From the NCBI GenBank assembly GCA_900539145.1, contig UQAX01000044.1, forward strand, positions 1-20,975: a stretch of DNA of 20,975 nt, given 5' to 3'. Shown here one piece after another: positions 1 to 7,361 of this stretch. Position 1 is the first letter of the stretch. Each line of letters starts with the position of its first letter. The stretch comes from an uncultured Blautia sp. GTDB taxonomy: Bacteria > Bacillota > Clostridia > Lachnospirales > Lachnospiraceae. The notes below the pieces were generated by a model, which worked only from the letters and a program-made list of their open reading frames with translations, searched no databases and was not told the origin of the DNA. The translations under genes and the position numbers were made by a program.

Positions 1-2
1 GA

Positions 3-92
3 ACATGGGCTGATATGTACCAGAAATTCAGAAATGAAGAGATTACAGAAAAAGAATATTGGGACTGGAAGAGTCAATTCCCAGCTAAATAA
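3..92 (+). CDS. C-terminal end of an unidentified protein (partial at window edge)
   Basis: Reading frame 3 is open from the window edge to a TAA at 90-92. It encodes about 29 residues that look like real protein: it ends ITEKEYWDWKSQFPAK and is rich in charged and aromatic residues, with the pattern of a short C-terminal helix pair. I do not recognise the family. The 'xEIT-x-x-EYxxW' style occurs at the ends of some recombinase and DNA-binding proteins, but that is only a resemblance. The gene is followed by the hairpin at 155-194, which suits the end of a plus-strand transcript converging on guaA. Confidence 0.45.
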   Translation, partial: TWADMYQKFRNEEITEKEYWDWKSQFPAK

Positions 93-154
93 AAAGGAAT
101 TATTTACAATCATATTAAAAAAGTATTGTCATTTGATTGTCAACGGACACAGAA

Positions 155-194
155 AGAGCCAAGAAAGCCCGTAAAATAGGCATTTCTTGGCTCT
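155..194. terminator. Bidirectional hairpin terminator between the left-edge gene and guaA
   Basis: A perfect 12-bp inverted repeat pairs 155-166 (AGAGCCAAGAAA) with 183-194 (TTTCTTGGCTCT). An extra GCC/GGC pairing inside (167-169 with 179-181) lengthens the stem past one bulged base. On the plus strand it is followed by an AT-rich run (AATATTTTATT). On the minus strand it begins 7 bp after the guaA stop and is followed by TTTCTGTG. The convergent genes make a shared terminator likely. Confidence 0.8.
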
Positions 195-200
195 AATATT

Positions 201-1493
201 TTATTCAAACTCTATGGTTGCCACCGGCTTCGGTGTAAGCTCATAGCACACTCTGCTTACACTTGGAACTTCCGCTGTAATTCTGGCACAAATTTTTTCC
301 AGAACCTCATAATCAACTCTTTCAATGCTTGCCGTCATGGCATCAATGGTATTAACAGCACGAATTACCACCATATACCCCATGCTTCTTGCATTATCTC
401 TTACTCCAACAGCCTTAAAGTCCGGCACAACTGTAAAGTACTGCCAAACTTTTTTATCCAGACCTGCTTTTGCAAATTCTTCACGGAGAATTGCATCAGA
501 CTCTCTTACGGCTTCCAGTCTGTCTCTTGTAATTGCACCAAGGCATCTTACACCAAGTCCCGGTCCCGGGAATGGTTGACGATAAACCATGTCATGAGGC
601 AGTCCCAACTCGATACCGCAGGCACGAACTTCATCTTTAAAGAGCTGTTTCAAAGGTTCTACCAATTCAAACTGTAAGTCTTCCGGCAGTCCCCCTACAT
701 TATGATGAGACTTCACACATTTTGCTGTCTTTGTGCCGCTTTCGATAATATCAGGATAAATCGTTCCCTGTCCTAAGAAATCAATGCCTTCCAGTTTTCT
801 GGCTTCTTCTTCAAATACACGGATGAATTCGCCGCCGATGATTTTACGTTTTTCTTCCGGATCAGCTACATTTTCCAGTTTTCCTAAAAATCTCTCTGTG
901 GCATCTACATAAATCAGATTTGCATGAAGCTCGTCTCTAAAGATTTTCACAACACTTTCGGACTCATTTTTACGCATTAAGCCATGGTTTACATGCACGC
1001 ATACAAGCTGCTGTCCGATTGCTTTGATTAACATAGCTGCTACAACAGAAGAGTCTACACCGCCGGATAAAGCAAGCAAAACCTTCTTGTCTCCTACCTG
1101 TTTGCGGATAAGCTCTACCTGATCCTCAATAAAGTTCTTCATGTTCCAGTTTGCTTCTGCCTTACATTCTTCAAATACAAACTGTTTTAATTCTTCCTTA
1201 TTTGGAAGCTCTTTCAACTGTTTCTCACATTTAGAAGCCGGATAATCAACAGAAATCATCGGATATCCCAAAGTATAAAGCTCCGGTCTGATTTCTACTT
1301 CTTTTCCGTCTACGACTCTGTTTTCTCCGCCGTTTAAAATGATACCTTTTACATTATCCAGCGCCTGAAGCTCTTCCACCGTAATGTCATGAGGATGAAT
1401 TTCGCTATAAACACCCAGTTCTCTGATTTCTCTGGCAACCACTGTATTTTCTGTGCTGCCCAAGTCCAGAATTACAATCATATCCTGTTTCAT
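201..1493 (-). CDS. guaA: GMP synthetase with truncated, probably inactive glutaminase domain
   Basis: GMP synthetase aminates XMP to GMP using ATP, the last step of guanine nucleotide synthesis. The synthetase half is complete. The PP-loop ATP-binding motif SGGVDSS is at residues 143-149, GQGTIYPDIIESG is at 241-253, and the C-terminal dimerisation domain runs from about 305 to the family ending KPVATIEFE. The N-terminal glutamine amidotransferase domain is abnormal. Residues 5-80 follow the family, but the nucleophile-elbow segment (usually GICYG) reads SVDYP at 81-85, with Asp83 in place of the cysteine. The following stretch of roughly 80 residues, which would hold the catalytic His and Glu, is absent, and the protein passes straight into the linker before the synthetase domain. 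Length is 430 aa against about 510-525 for ordinary GuaA. The frame is intact. An AGGAGAG ribosome binding site lies 6-8 bp before the ATG. The inferred activity is ammonia-dependent, or supplied with ammonia by another subunit. Confidence 0.93.
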   Translation of the reverse strand: MKQDMIVILDLGSTENTVVAREIRELGVYSEIHPHDITVEELQALDNVKGIILNGGENRVVDGKEVEIRPELYTLGYPMISVDYPASKCEKQLKELPNKEELKQFVFEECKAEANWNMKNFIEDQVELIRKQVGDKKVLLALSGGVDSSVVAAMLIKAIGQQLVCVHVNHGLMRKNESESVVKIFRDELHANLIYVDATERFLGKLENVADPEEKRKIIGGEFIRVFEEEARKLEGIDFLGQGTIYPDIIESGTKTAKCVKSHHNVGGLPEDLQFELVEPLKQLFKDEVRACGIELGLPHDMVYRQPFPGPGLGVRCLGAITRDRLEAVRESDAILREEFAKAGLDKKVWQYFTVVPDFKAVGVRDNARSMGYMVVIRAVNTIDAMTASIERVDYEVLEKICARITAEVPSVSRVCYELTPKPVATIEFE

Positions 1494-1534
1494 GGTACTC
1501 TCTCCTTTTTCATTTGAAATCTAAACGTACCTCT

Positions 1535-1563
1535 ATTATACCTCTTAACTTGCTAAAAATCAT
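1535..1563 (-). promoter_or_regulatory. Probable guaA promoter
   Basis: A perfect -10 box TATAAT reads on the minus strand at 1540-1535, 41 bp upstream of the guaA start. The -35 region is weak: ATGATT at 17-bp spacing, 1563-1558. The box lies in the 155-bp gap between marR and guaA, so guaA probably has its own transcript as well as any read-through. Confidence 0.4.
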
Positions 1564-1593
1564 CAGAAACTTCATATTTGTCCGTCAAATCGT

Positions 1594-1635
1594 AACCATT
1601 CAGCCATATCGGCTCCGGTTGGCGGTTTTGCCGCC
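1594..1635 (-). other. Two adjacent hairpins between marR and guaA
   Basis: On the minus strand the marR stop is followed by GGCGG-CAAAA-CCGCC (1635-1621). Directly abutting it is a two-part stem-loop, AACC..AGCC-GATAT-GGCT..GGTT (1620-1594). Neither is followed by a T-run, so they are not typical intrinsic terminators. They lie about 50 bp upstream of the guaA -10 box. They could end or stabilise the marR transcript, or form a leader if transcription reads through. I recognise no riboswitch class. Confidence 0.35.
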
Positions 1636-1648
1636 TATACCTGAACTG

Positions 1649-2083
1649 TCACACCAGATTTTCTATCATTTTTTTCAAAACGTCAATACAAGTCTGATAA
1701 TCCTCGGGAGGTATTCCCTCCCTTAGCTTAGTTTCGACACTGCGTATATTCTCCACAACTTCCTTTTGTATCGTCAATGATTTTTCTGTGGGAATGATTT
1801 CCTTCATTCTGGCATCTTCTTTAGAGCATTCTCTGCAAATAAAACCATTTTTCTCCATAAGCTTTAAAATTTCCGTTGCCGTTGATTTTCGAATATCAAA
1901 TTCCTTCTCGATATCCTTTTGATATACCGGAGCTTCTAATGCTCTAAGCAGAATAAAATGAAGTACTCTGTTCTGCATATTGGTAAGTCCACATCTCTTC
2001 TCTGAAGAAAGAGTAATTTTCCTCTTTAACTGATGAGAAAGTATATTAATCAATCTCCCTGCATCTTCCTGATGGCTTTTCAT
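1649..2083 (-). CDS. MarR-family transcriptional regulator
   Basis: This is a winged helix-turn-helix DNA-binding protein of about 144 aa. Its middle (numbered from the ATG at 2089, about residues 40-100) has the family layout: a helix with LTNMQNRVLHFI, then the helix-turn-helix IEKEFDIRKSTATEILKLMEKNGFI, then the wing with basic and acidic residues (CSKEDARMKEIIPT). Flanking helices form the dimer interface. Two in-frame ATGs are possible. The one at 2089 is only 1 bp from the AAAGGG ribosome binding site, while the one at 2083 has the normal 7-bp spacing, so the later start is preferred. The binding site overlaps the pepP stop, which points to translational coupling within a tex-pepP-marR operon. 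The ligand and targets cannot be told. Two cysteines (C33 and C86 from the first ATG) are visible but not enough to claim redox sensing. Confidence 0.85.
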   Translation of the reverse strand: MKSHQEDAGRLINILSHQLKRKITLSSEKRCGLTNMQNRVLHFILLRALEAPVYQKDIEKEFDIRKSTATEILKLMEKNGFICRECSKEDARMKEIIPTEKSLTIQKEVVENIRSVETKLREGIPPEDYQTCIDVLKKMIENLV

Positions 2084-2094
2084 ATTCATTCCCT

Positions 2095-3900
2095 TTACTT
2101 GATTTCAGCAGTTGCCTCTTTCAACCATTGACGTTCCTCTTCAGAAAGCATCGGTCCCACAATTTCGTATACCTTCTGATGATATGCGTTCAGCCATACA
2201 AGTTCTGCCTTTGTAAGCATTTCCGGTAAAATCGCTTCTCTTTCGTAAGGAACCCATGTCATGTTTTCAAATTCCATAAACTGTCCGTATCCATTCTTTT
2301 CTGCTTTTCTGCAAAGAAGAAGGTTTTCTGTACGAATACCATATTTTCCTTCTAAATACAATCCCGGTTCATCTGATGTGAGCATACCTTCTTCCAGAGG
2401 TGTTGTGTTTCCACGTCTGCCGTTGGCACGCATCCTCCAGTTGATATTCTGAGGGCCTTCATGAACGTTCAGCAAATATCCCACGCCATGCCCTGTTCCG
2501 TGGTTAAAGTCCATGGCTCTTTCCCAGAGAGGGCCTCTTGCCAATACGTCTAAATTAGCGCCGCTGCATCCGTACTGGAATTTTGCCATAGCAAGGCGGA
2601 TATGTCCCTGAAGCACCAGCGTAAAGTTTTCTTTCTGCTCCTGTGTCAATTCTCCTGCTGCAATAGTTCTTGTAATGTCAGTTGTTCCCTGCCAATACTG
2701 TGCGCCGGAGTCAATGAGGAAAAATCCCTTTGGCTCTACCTTTGCATATTCTGTTTCTGTTGGTGCATAATGGCACATTGCCGCATTTGCCTCGTAAGCG
2801 CAGATGGTTTCAAAGCTTAAATCCAGACAATCCTCATCTTCTTTTCGGAATTCCAGACTTTTCTCTGCTGCACTGTACTCTGTAATTTCTCCGCTGTTTA
2901 CATTATTTTTAAACCAGTAGATAAATCTGCACATTGCTTTTGCATCTTTAATGTGGGCAATTCTGATATTTTCCATCTCTACTTCATTTTTGCAGCCTTT
3001 CATAATTGCCGCTGGATTGCTCTGGAAAATAACCTCTACATTTTCCGGAAGATTTTTATACAAAGTATAGTTGGTGCAGGCGTCTTCCAGCATAATTTTA
3101 CTGTCCTCTGCCAATGCTTTTACATCTTCATAAATTGCAAAATAATCATGAAGCACCACACCTGCTTTTTCTAATTCTGCTCTTACCTGTACAGATACAG
3201 CTTCTTCCTGCACATAGAAGTGAACCTGCTCCATAGTTACCATTACATAAGACATAACTACCGGATTGTAAATAATATCGTTTCCACGGATATTTAAAAG
3301 CCATACAATATCGTCCATACTGCTGATGATATGTACGTTTGCTCCGGCGTCCTTCATGGCATCTCTTACATCCTGAATTTTATCTTCTCTTGATTTCCCT
3401 GCATATTTCACATCTAACGTATAGACAGGTTCTTTTGACATTTCCGGTCTGTCTGTCCAGATTGCTCCTGCCAAATCATTCTGATACTCAAATCTGCCTT
3501 CTTTTTCCTGTACCAGAGCTTCAAAATCTTTTCCTTCTACTACATGAACGGTTCTTCCGTCACATCCCAGACAGCCGTTCATTGGTAAATTCTCTTTAAT
3601 AAATTCTTCTACCGTAGGAACTCCTTCCTCTCCCATTTTCATGAGAGTTACTCCTGTACCTTCCAGTTGCTTTGCCGCCTGAATAAAATATCTGCCGTCT
3701 GTCCACAGATAAGCATTGTCTCTTGTTACAAGAAGTGTTCCTGCGGAACCGGAAAATCCGGACAGCCACGCTCTTACCTTAAAATAAGTTCCTACATACT
3801 CTGACTGGTGAAAATCTGCGGTAGGCACTAAATACATATCCATGTCTGCCGCCTGCATTTTTTCCTGCAATTTTGCAATTCGTTCCTGATTAACGTTCAT
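2095..3900 (-). CDS. pepP: Xaa-Pro aminopeptidase, large (three-domain) form
   Basis: This is an M24B metallopeptidase that removes an N-terminal residue preceding proline. It is probably cytoplasmic, since no signal peptide is visible. At 601 aa it belongs to the long type: two creatinase-like N-terminal domains (about 5-140 and 155-305), the pita-bread catalytic domain (about 310-530) and a short C-terminal domain. The five metal ligands are in place: D397 and D408 (IDSGAQYWQGTTDITRT), H471 (HGTGHGVG), E511 (SDEPGLY) and E525 (RTEN). The gene lies 18 bp after tex and is followed 5-11 bp later by marR, so it is most likely the middle gene of an operon. Nothing is missing. The role is most likely general peptide turnover. 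Confidence 0.93.
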   Translation of the reverse strand: MNVNQERIAKLQEKMQAADMDMYLVPTADFHQSEYVGTYFKVRAWLSGFSGSAGTLLVTRDNAYLWTDGRYFIQAAKQLEGTGVTLMKMGEEGVPTVEEFIKENLPMNGCLGCDGRTVHVVEGKDFEALVQEKEGRFEYQNDLAGAIWTDRPEMSKEPVYTLDVKYAGKSREDKIQDVRDAMKDAGANVHIISSMDDIVWLLNIRGNDIIYNPVVMSYVMVTMEQVHFYVQEEAVSVQVRAELEKAGVVLHDYFAIYEDVKALAEDSKIMLEDACTNYTLYKNLPENVEVIFQSNPAAIMKGCKNEVEMENIRIAHIKDAKAMCRFIYWFKNNVNSGEITEYSAAEKSLEFRKEDEDCLDLSFETICAYEANAAMCHYAPTETEYAKVEPKGFFLIDSGAQYWQGTTDITRTIAAGELTQEQKENFTLVLQGHIRLAMAKFQYGCSGANLDVLARGPLWERAMDFNHGTGHGVGYLLNVHEGPQNINWRMRANGRRGNTTPLEEGMLTSDEPGLYLEGKYGIRTENLLLCRKAEKNGYGQFMEFENMTWVPYEREAILPEMLTKAELVWLNAYHQKVYEIVGPMLSEEERQWLKEATAEIK

Positions 3901-3918
3901 GTTAAGCGCTTCCTTTCT

Positions 3919-6063
3919 TTATTTAATCCCTTTCATAGTCAGGGAAATTCTCTTTTTCTTCATATCAACACCCAGAACCATAACGTCCACCACATCTCCT
4001 ACGCTTACTGCTTCCAAAGGATGTTTAATGTAGCGTTCTGTCATCTGGGAAATATGTACAAGTCCGTCTTGATGTACACCGATATCTACAAAGGCTCCGA
4101 AATCAATTACATTTCGAACTGTTCCTTTTAATACCATCCCTTCTTTTAAATCCTTCATATCTAAAACATCGGTACGAAGAATTGGCTTCGGCATTTCCTC
4201 ACGAGGGTCACGTCCCGGTTTTGTCAGCTCCTTGACAATATCTCTTAATGTCATTTCTCCGACACCCAGCTTTTCTGCCTGCTGTGCATAATCCTTTACA
4301 AAATACACCTGCTGACCGCTAAAGATATCCTCCGGTTTCATACCCATGCTTGCCAGAAATTTCTCTGCCGCAGGATAACTTTCCGGATGCACGCTGGTAG
4401 CGTCAAGAGGATTTTTGCCTCCACGGATACGCAGGAAACCTGCACACTGTTCAAAAGCTTTCGGTCCTAATTTTGCCACCTTTAAAAGCTCTTTTCTGTC
4501 TTTAAATTCACCGTTTTCTTCTCTGTATACAACAATATTTTTTGCAATGGCTTTACTGATACCGGACACATATTCCAGAAGGGAAACAGAGGCTGTATTT
4601 AAGTCTACACCGACTTTATTTACGCAGTCTTCCACTACTCCGGAAAGGGCTTCGCCCAGTTTTTTCTGGTTCATATCATGCTGATACTGCCCAACTCCAA
4701 TGGATTTCGGGTCGATTTTAACCAGCTCTGCCAATGGGTCCTGAAGTCTTCTTGCGATAGATGCCGCACTTCTCTGTCCCACGTCAAAATTCGGGAATTC
4801 TTCTGTTGCCAGCTTACTTGCAGAGTAAACAGAAGCTCCTGCTTCATTTGTAATTACATACTGAACCTTCTGCGGAATTTCTTTTAAAAGCTCAACAATT
4901 ACCTGCTCAGACTCTCTGCTGGCAGTACCGTTTCCTACTGAAAACAGAGTAATGTTATATTTTTCAATCATTTCTTTTAAGGTTTCTTTTGCCGCTGCAA
5001 TTTTCGCCGGTGTGGTAGGCGCAGTCGGATAAATAACTGTGGTATCCAGCACTTTACCTGTGGCGTCTACTACTGCCAGCTTACATCCTGTACGGAAAGC
5101 AGGGTCCCAGCCCAATACGACCTGCCCTACGATTGGAGGCTGCATTAAAAGCTGTTCCAGATTTTTCTTAAAGACTTTAATTGCTCCGTCTTCTGCCTTT
5201 TCTGTTAAATCATTTCTGATTTCTCTTTCAATCGCCGGCGCAATCAGACGTCTGTAACTGTCTTCCACTGCTGCTTTTAAAACAGGTGTAGTATTTTCAT
5301 TTTCTTTTGTAATCACCTGTTTTTCCAGATAACGAAGAATATCCTCTTCCGGTGCAGAAATTTTCACTGTAAGGATTTTTTCCTTTTCTCCTCGGTTAAT
5401 GGCTAAAACTCTGTGACCTGCCACCTTGGATACCGGCTCTTCATGGTCATAATACATCTCGTAAACTGTTGTTTCCTCCGGTTTCTTGGCAACGGAAACA
5501 AGCATTCCCTTTTTCATTGTCATTTCACGGATGCGAATACGGTAATCTGCTTCATCAGAAATACTTTCTGCCACAATATCCATAGCTCCTGCAATGGCTT
5601 CTTTTACATTTTTTACTTCTTTTTCTTCAGAAACAAAAGCTTCCGCTTCTTTCTCAATGCTGTTCTCTGTCATCTGAAGAAGCACAATATTTGCCAGACC
5701 TTCCAGACCTTTTTCCTTGGCAATCGTCGCTCTTGTTCTTCTCTTTGGTCTATACGGACGGTATAAATCTTCTACCACAACCAATGTCTGCGCTTCTAAA
5801 ATCTGTTTCTTTAATTCTTCCGTTAATTTGCCCTGTTCTTCAATACTGGAAAGAACCTGTTTTTTCTTATCCTCCAGATTGCGAAGATAAGTAAGGCGTT
5901 CAAATAAAGTACGAAGCTGTTCATCATTTAAAGCTCCTGTTGCTTCTTTACGGTAACGGGAAATAAACGGGATGGTATTCCCCTCATCTATTAAGGAAAC
6001 AGCAGCTTCTACCTGCCATTTTTCTACATTTAATTCCTGAGTTATAATCTGTATAATATCCAT
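3919..6063 (-). CDS. tex: Tex-family RNA-binding transcription accessory protein
   Basis: Tex proteins bind nucleic acids, RNA in particular, and are linked to transcription and stress fitness; their exact role is unsettled. Domains follow the family order: helical Tex N-terminal region (about 1-190, with the signature ISRYRKEATGALNDEQLR), YqgF/RNase-H-like fold (about 315-440, GWDPAFRTGCKLAVVD), helix-hairpin-helix region (about 485-550, NTASVSLLEYVSGISKAIA), and a C-terminal S1 domain (about 640-710, GMVLKGTVRNVIDFGAFVDI). The length of 714 aa is normal. An AAAGGA site lies 7 bp before the ATG. It is the first gene of the probable tex-pepP-marR operon and is divergent from the DUF4190-like gene. 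Confidence 0.95.
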   Translation of the reverse strand: MDIIQIITQELNVEKWQVEAAVSLIDEGNTIPFISRYRKEATGALNDEQLRTLFERLTYLRNLEDKKKQVLSSIEEQGKLTEELKKQILEAQTLVVVEDLYRPYRPKRRTRATIAKEKGLEGLANIVLLQMTENSIEKEAEAFVSEEKEVKNVKEAIAGAMDIVAESISDEADYRIRIREMTMKKGMLVSVAKKPEETTVYEMYYDHEEPVSKVAGHRVLAINRGEKEKILTVKISAPEEDILRYLEKQVITKENENTTPVLKAAVEDSYRRLIAPAIEREIRNDLTEKAEDGAIKVFKKNLEQLLMQPPIVGQVVLGWDPAFRTGCKLAVVDATGKVLDTTVIYPTAPTTPAKIAAAKETLKEMIEKYNITLFSVGNGTASRESEQVIVELLKEIPQKVQYVITNEAGASVYSASKLATEEFPNFDVGQRSAASIARRLQDPLAELVKIDPKSIGVGQYQHDMNQKKLGEALSGVVEDCVNKVGVDLNTASVSLLEYVSGISKAIAKNIVVYREENGEFKDRKELLKVAKLGPKAFEQCAGFLRIRGGKNPLDATSVHPESYPAAEKFLASMGMKPEDIFSGQQVYFVKDYAQQAEKLGVGEMTLRDIVKELTKPGRDPREEMPKPILRTDVLDMKDLKEGMVLKGTVRNVIDFGAFVDIGVHQDGLVHISQMTERYIKHPLEAVSVGDVVDVMVLGVDMKKKRISLTMKGIK

Positions 6064-6094
6064 ATAACTGTCCTTTCTCTTTTCACTATTATCA

Positions 6095-6130
6095 CCTTAC
6101 AACCTTATCAATCTGTAAGGAATTTGTCAA
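6095..6130 (-). promoter_or_regulatory. tex promoter with overlapping 7-bp dyad
   Basis: A perfect -35 TTGACA reads on the minus strand at 6130-6125. At 17-bp spacing the -10 would be TAAGGT (6107-6102), a poor match. The spacer and -10 lie inside an inverted repeat, CCTTACA (6095-6101) with TGTAAGG (6114-6120), separated by 12 bp. This is a plausible operator placed to block RNA polymerase. The binding protein is unknown; the operon's own MarR is one candidate. Confidence 0.4.
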
Positions 6131-6177
6131 GAAATTCATGCTTTGTCCCTTACCAAACTCTTTTTTATGTCTTTTTA

Positions 6178-6206
6178 TTGCCTGACAAAATAATACATGA
6201 TAAAAT
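6178..6206 (+). promoter_or_regulatory. Probable promoter of the DUF4190-like gene
   Basis: TTGCCT (6178-6183) and TAAAAT (6201-6206) are separated by 17 bp, ending 37 bp before the ATG at 6244. The -10 is good and the -35 moderate. The coding sequence that follows has a GAGG ribosome binding site at 6229-6232 or thereabouts. Confidence 0.4.
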
Positions 6207-6243
6207 AACCCTATGATTATTCAAAAGAAACGAGGTCTAGCCC

Positions 6244-6801
6244 ATGGAAAATCCTTACAATAACGAACAACCTTATCAGCCTGTTCCGCCACAAGAACCA
6301 ATTCCGCCCACCCCTTCCCTCTATCAGGGAAACAACGGCTTTGCCACAGCATCTTTGGTAATGGGAATTCTTTCCCTTGTATTTCTTTGCTGTGCTCCGT
6401 TTTTACTTTTTATCCTGTCAAGCTTGGGAATTCTTTTTTCCTGCCTGTCAAAGGGTGAGCGTGCCCGCTCCGGCGCTGCGAAAGCAGGTCTTGCGCTCTC
6501 TGCCAGCACATTGGCGATTGCCGGTGCCTTTTTGATTTTTTTCTGCTCTGTATTTCTGTTCTCACCGGAAGGAAGCTCTTTTTTAAGCGATTATATTCAT
6601 ATTCTCACAGACGATAATGTAAGTGATGAGGAATTATACAATTTCTTAGATGAATACTTAAACGGTTTTGAAGGAGATGCAGGCACAGACAGCTGGGACT
6701 ATGAAAATTCTCCTGATTATTATGAGGATTTTGACGAATTTCAGCTTCCTCCGGAGTTCTTCCAGCAGCCTGAAACAGACAATGGCGGTAACTTTATATA
6801 A
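6244..6801 (+). CDS. Small membrane protein, DUF4190-like
   Basis: This is a 185-aa protein of unknown function. The first 30 residues are rich in Pro, Gln and Asn. Two hydrophobic segments follow (about 33-67 and 82-107), joined by a short basic loop (KGERARSGAAKAG). The pattern GFATASLVMGILSL...AKAGLALS is that of DUF4190-type proteins. The C-terminal 75 residues are strongly acidic and aromatic (DYENSPDYYEDFDEF) and have no visible fold. There is no signal peptide or enzyme motif. Its neighbours are other small membrane proteins. The DUF assignment is by appearance only. Confidence 0.75.
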   Translation: MENPYNNEQPYQPVPPQEPIPPTPSLYQGNNGFATASLVMGILSLVFLCCAPFLLFILSSLGILFSCLSKGERARSGAAKAGLALSASTLAIAGAFLIFFCSVFLFSPEGSSFLSDYIHILTDDNVSDEELYNFLDEYLNGFEGDAGTDSWDYENSPDYYEDFDEFQLPPEFFQQPETDNGGNFI

Positions 6802-6824
6802 GCGTATGTAAGATGTATTTTCAC

Positions 6825-6858
6825 GGGGAATTGTCTGTTTATATCAGGTCAATTCCCC
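6825..6858. terminator. Convergent hairpin containing the DUF2752 stop codon
   Basis: A perfect 9-bp inverted repeat pairs GGGGAATTG (6825-6833) with CAATTCCCC (6850-6858), with a 16-nt loop. On plus it is followed by ATATTATTTTC, a weak T-rich tail suited to ending the DUF4190-like transcript. The minus-strand gene's stop (6841-6839) lies in the loop, so the same hairpin covers the ends of both genes. Confidence 0.55.
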
Positions 6859-7264
6859 ATATTATTTTCACACCATTCTTCAAAATCCATTGTATAAGAA
6901 TAATAAAAACAGCCCCATATAAATACTTTTCTGTATAGGGCATACTGATACGAAGCCTGCCTTTTGACAAATACTCAACGGTGTGCGAAAGCATGTACCA
7001 TCCATATAAAACAGCTCCGTAAAGCACCACAGGATGATAGAAGAAAGAGCCTATGACATCACCTCTTAGCAGAGCTTTTACTGCTCTTGTTCCGCCGCAT
7101 CCGGGGCAATAATATCCTGTCCATTTGTGAAAAACACAGGGAGGCAGCGCAAAATCAGCAGGAAAAATCCGTTTTATTGCCAGCAAAATAATCCCCACCA
7201 AAAGTAAAATCCACCCTGCTGCATATGTATTTTTTTCTAGTTTAACATCTCTGTTTTTCTTCAT
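6839..7264 (-). CDS. DUF2752 family membrane protein
   Basis: This is a 141-aa protein with three hydrophobic segments (about 15-31, 75-95 and 114-130). The family signature is clear: C43 followed by TGYYCPGCGGTRA (49-61), then LLRGD and a Pro (HPVV, 77-80). The CPGCGGTRA motif, with cysteines at 53 and 56, defines DUF2752; its function is unknown. The ribosome binding site is weak, with GGAG 14 bp from the ATG, and no upstream in-frame start was found in the bases just before it. The start region overlaps the divergent promoter of the DUF975 gene. Confidence 0.82.
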   Translation of the reverse strand: MKKNRDVKLEKNTYAAGWILLLVGIILLAIKRIFPADFALPPCVFHKWTGYYCPGCGGTRAVKALLRGDVIGSFFYHPVVLYGAVLYGWYMLSHTVEYLSKGRLRISMPYTEKYLYGAVFIILIQWILKNGVKIIWGIDLI

Positions 7265-7271
7265 AATTTCA

Positions 7272-7326
7272 TTGTATTCTCCACCTACTATGTTATAATG
7301 AAAATATATTTGATAGAATATATTTT
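7272..7326 (+). promoter_or_regulatory. DUF975 gene promoter with AT-only palindrome at the start site
   Basis: TTGTAT (7272-7277) and a perfect TATAAT (7294-7299) are 16 bp apart. Directly after the -10, and covering the expected start of transcription, is a perfect 10-bp inverted repeat, AAAATATATT (7301-7310) with AATATATTTT (7317-7326), separated by TGATAG. It may be an operator or a hairpin at the 5' end of the mRNA. Confidence 0.5.
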
Positions 7327-7361
7327 ACCACATATTTTATCTAAGACAGGAGGTTATTTTC

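Noticed and set aside
1541..1648. Purine riboswitch upstream of guaA
   Set aside because: The conserved junction and loop sequences of the purine aptamer are not found, and the hairpins present do not form a three-way junction.
5413..5766. Plus-strand 117-codon frame inside tex
   Set aside because: Shadow of the well-supported tex coding sequence; the translation is Cys/Phe/His-rich and resembles no protein.
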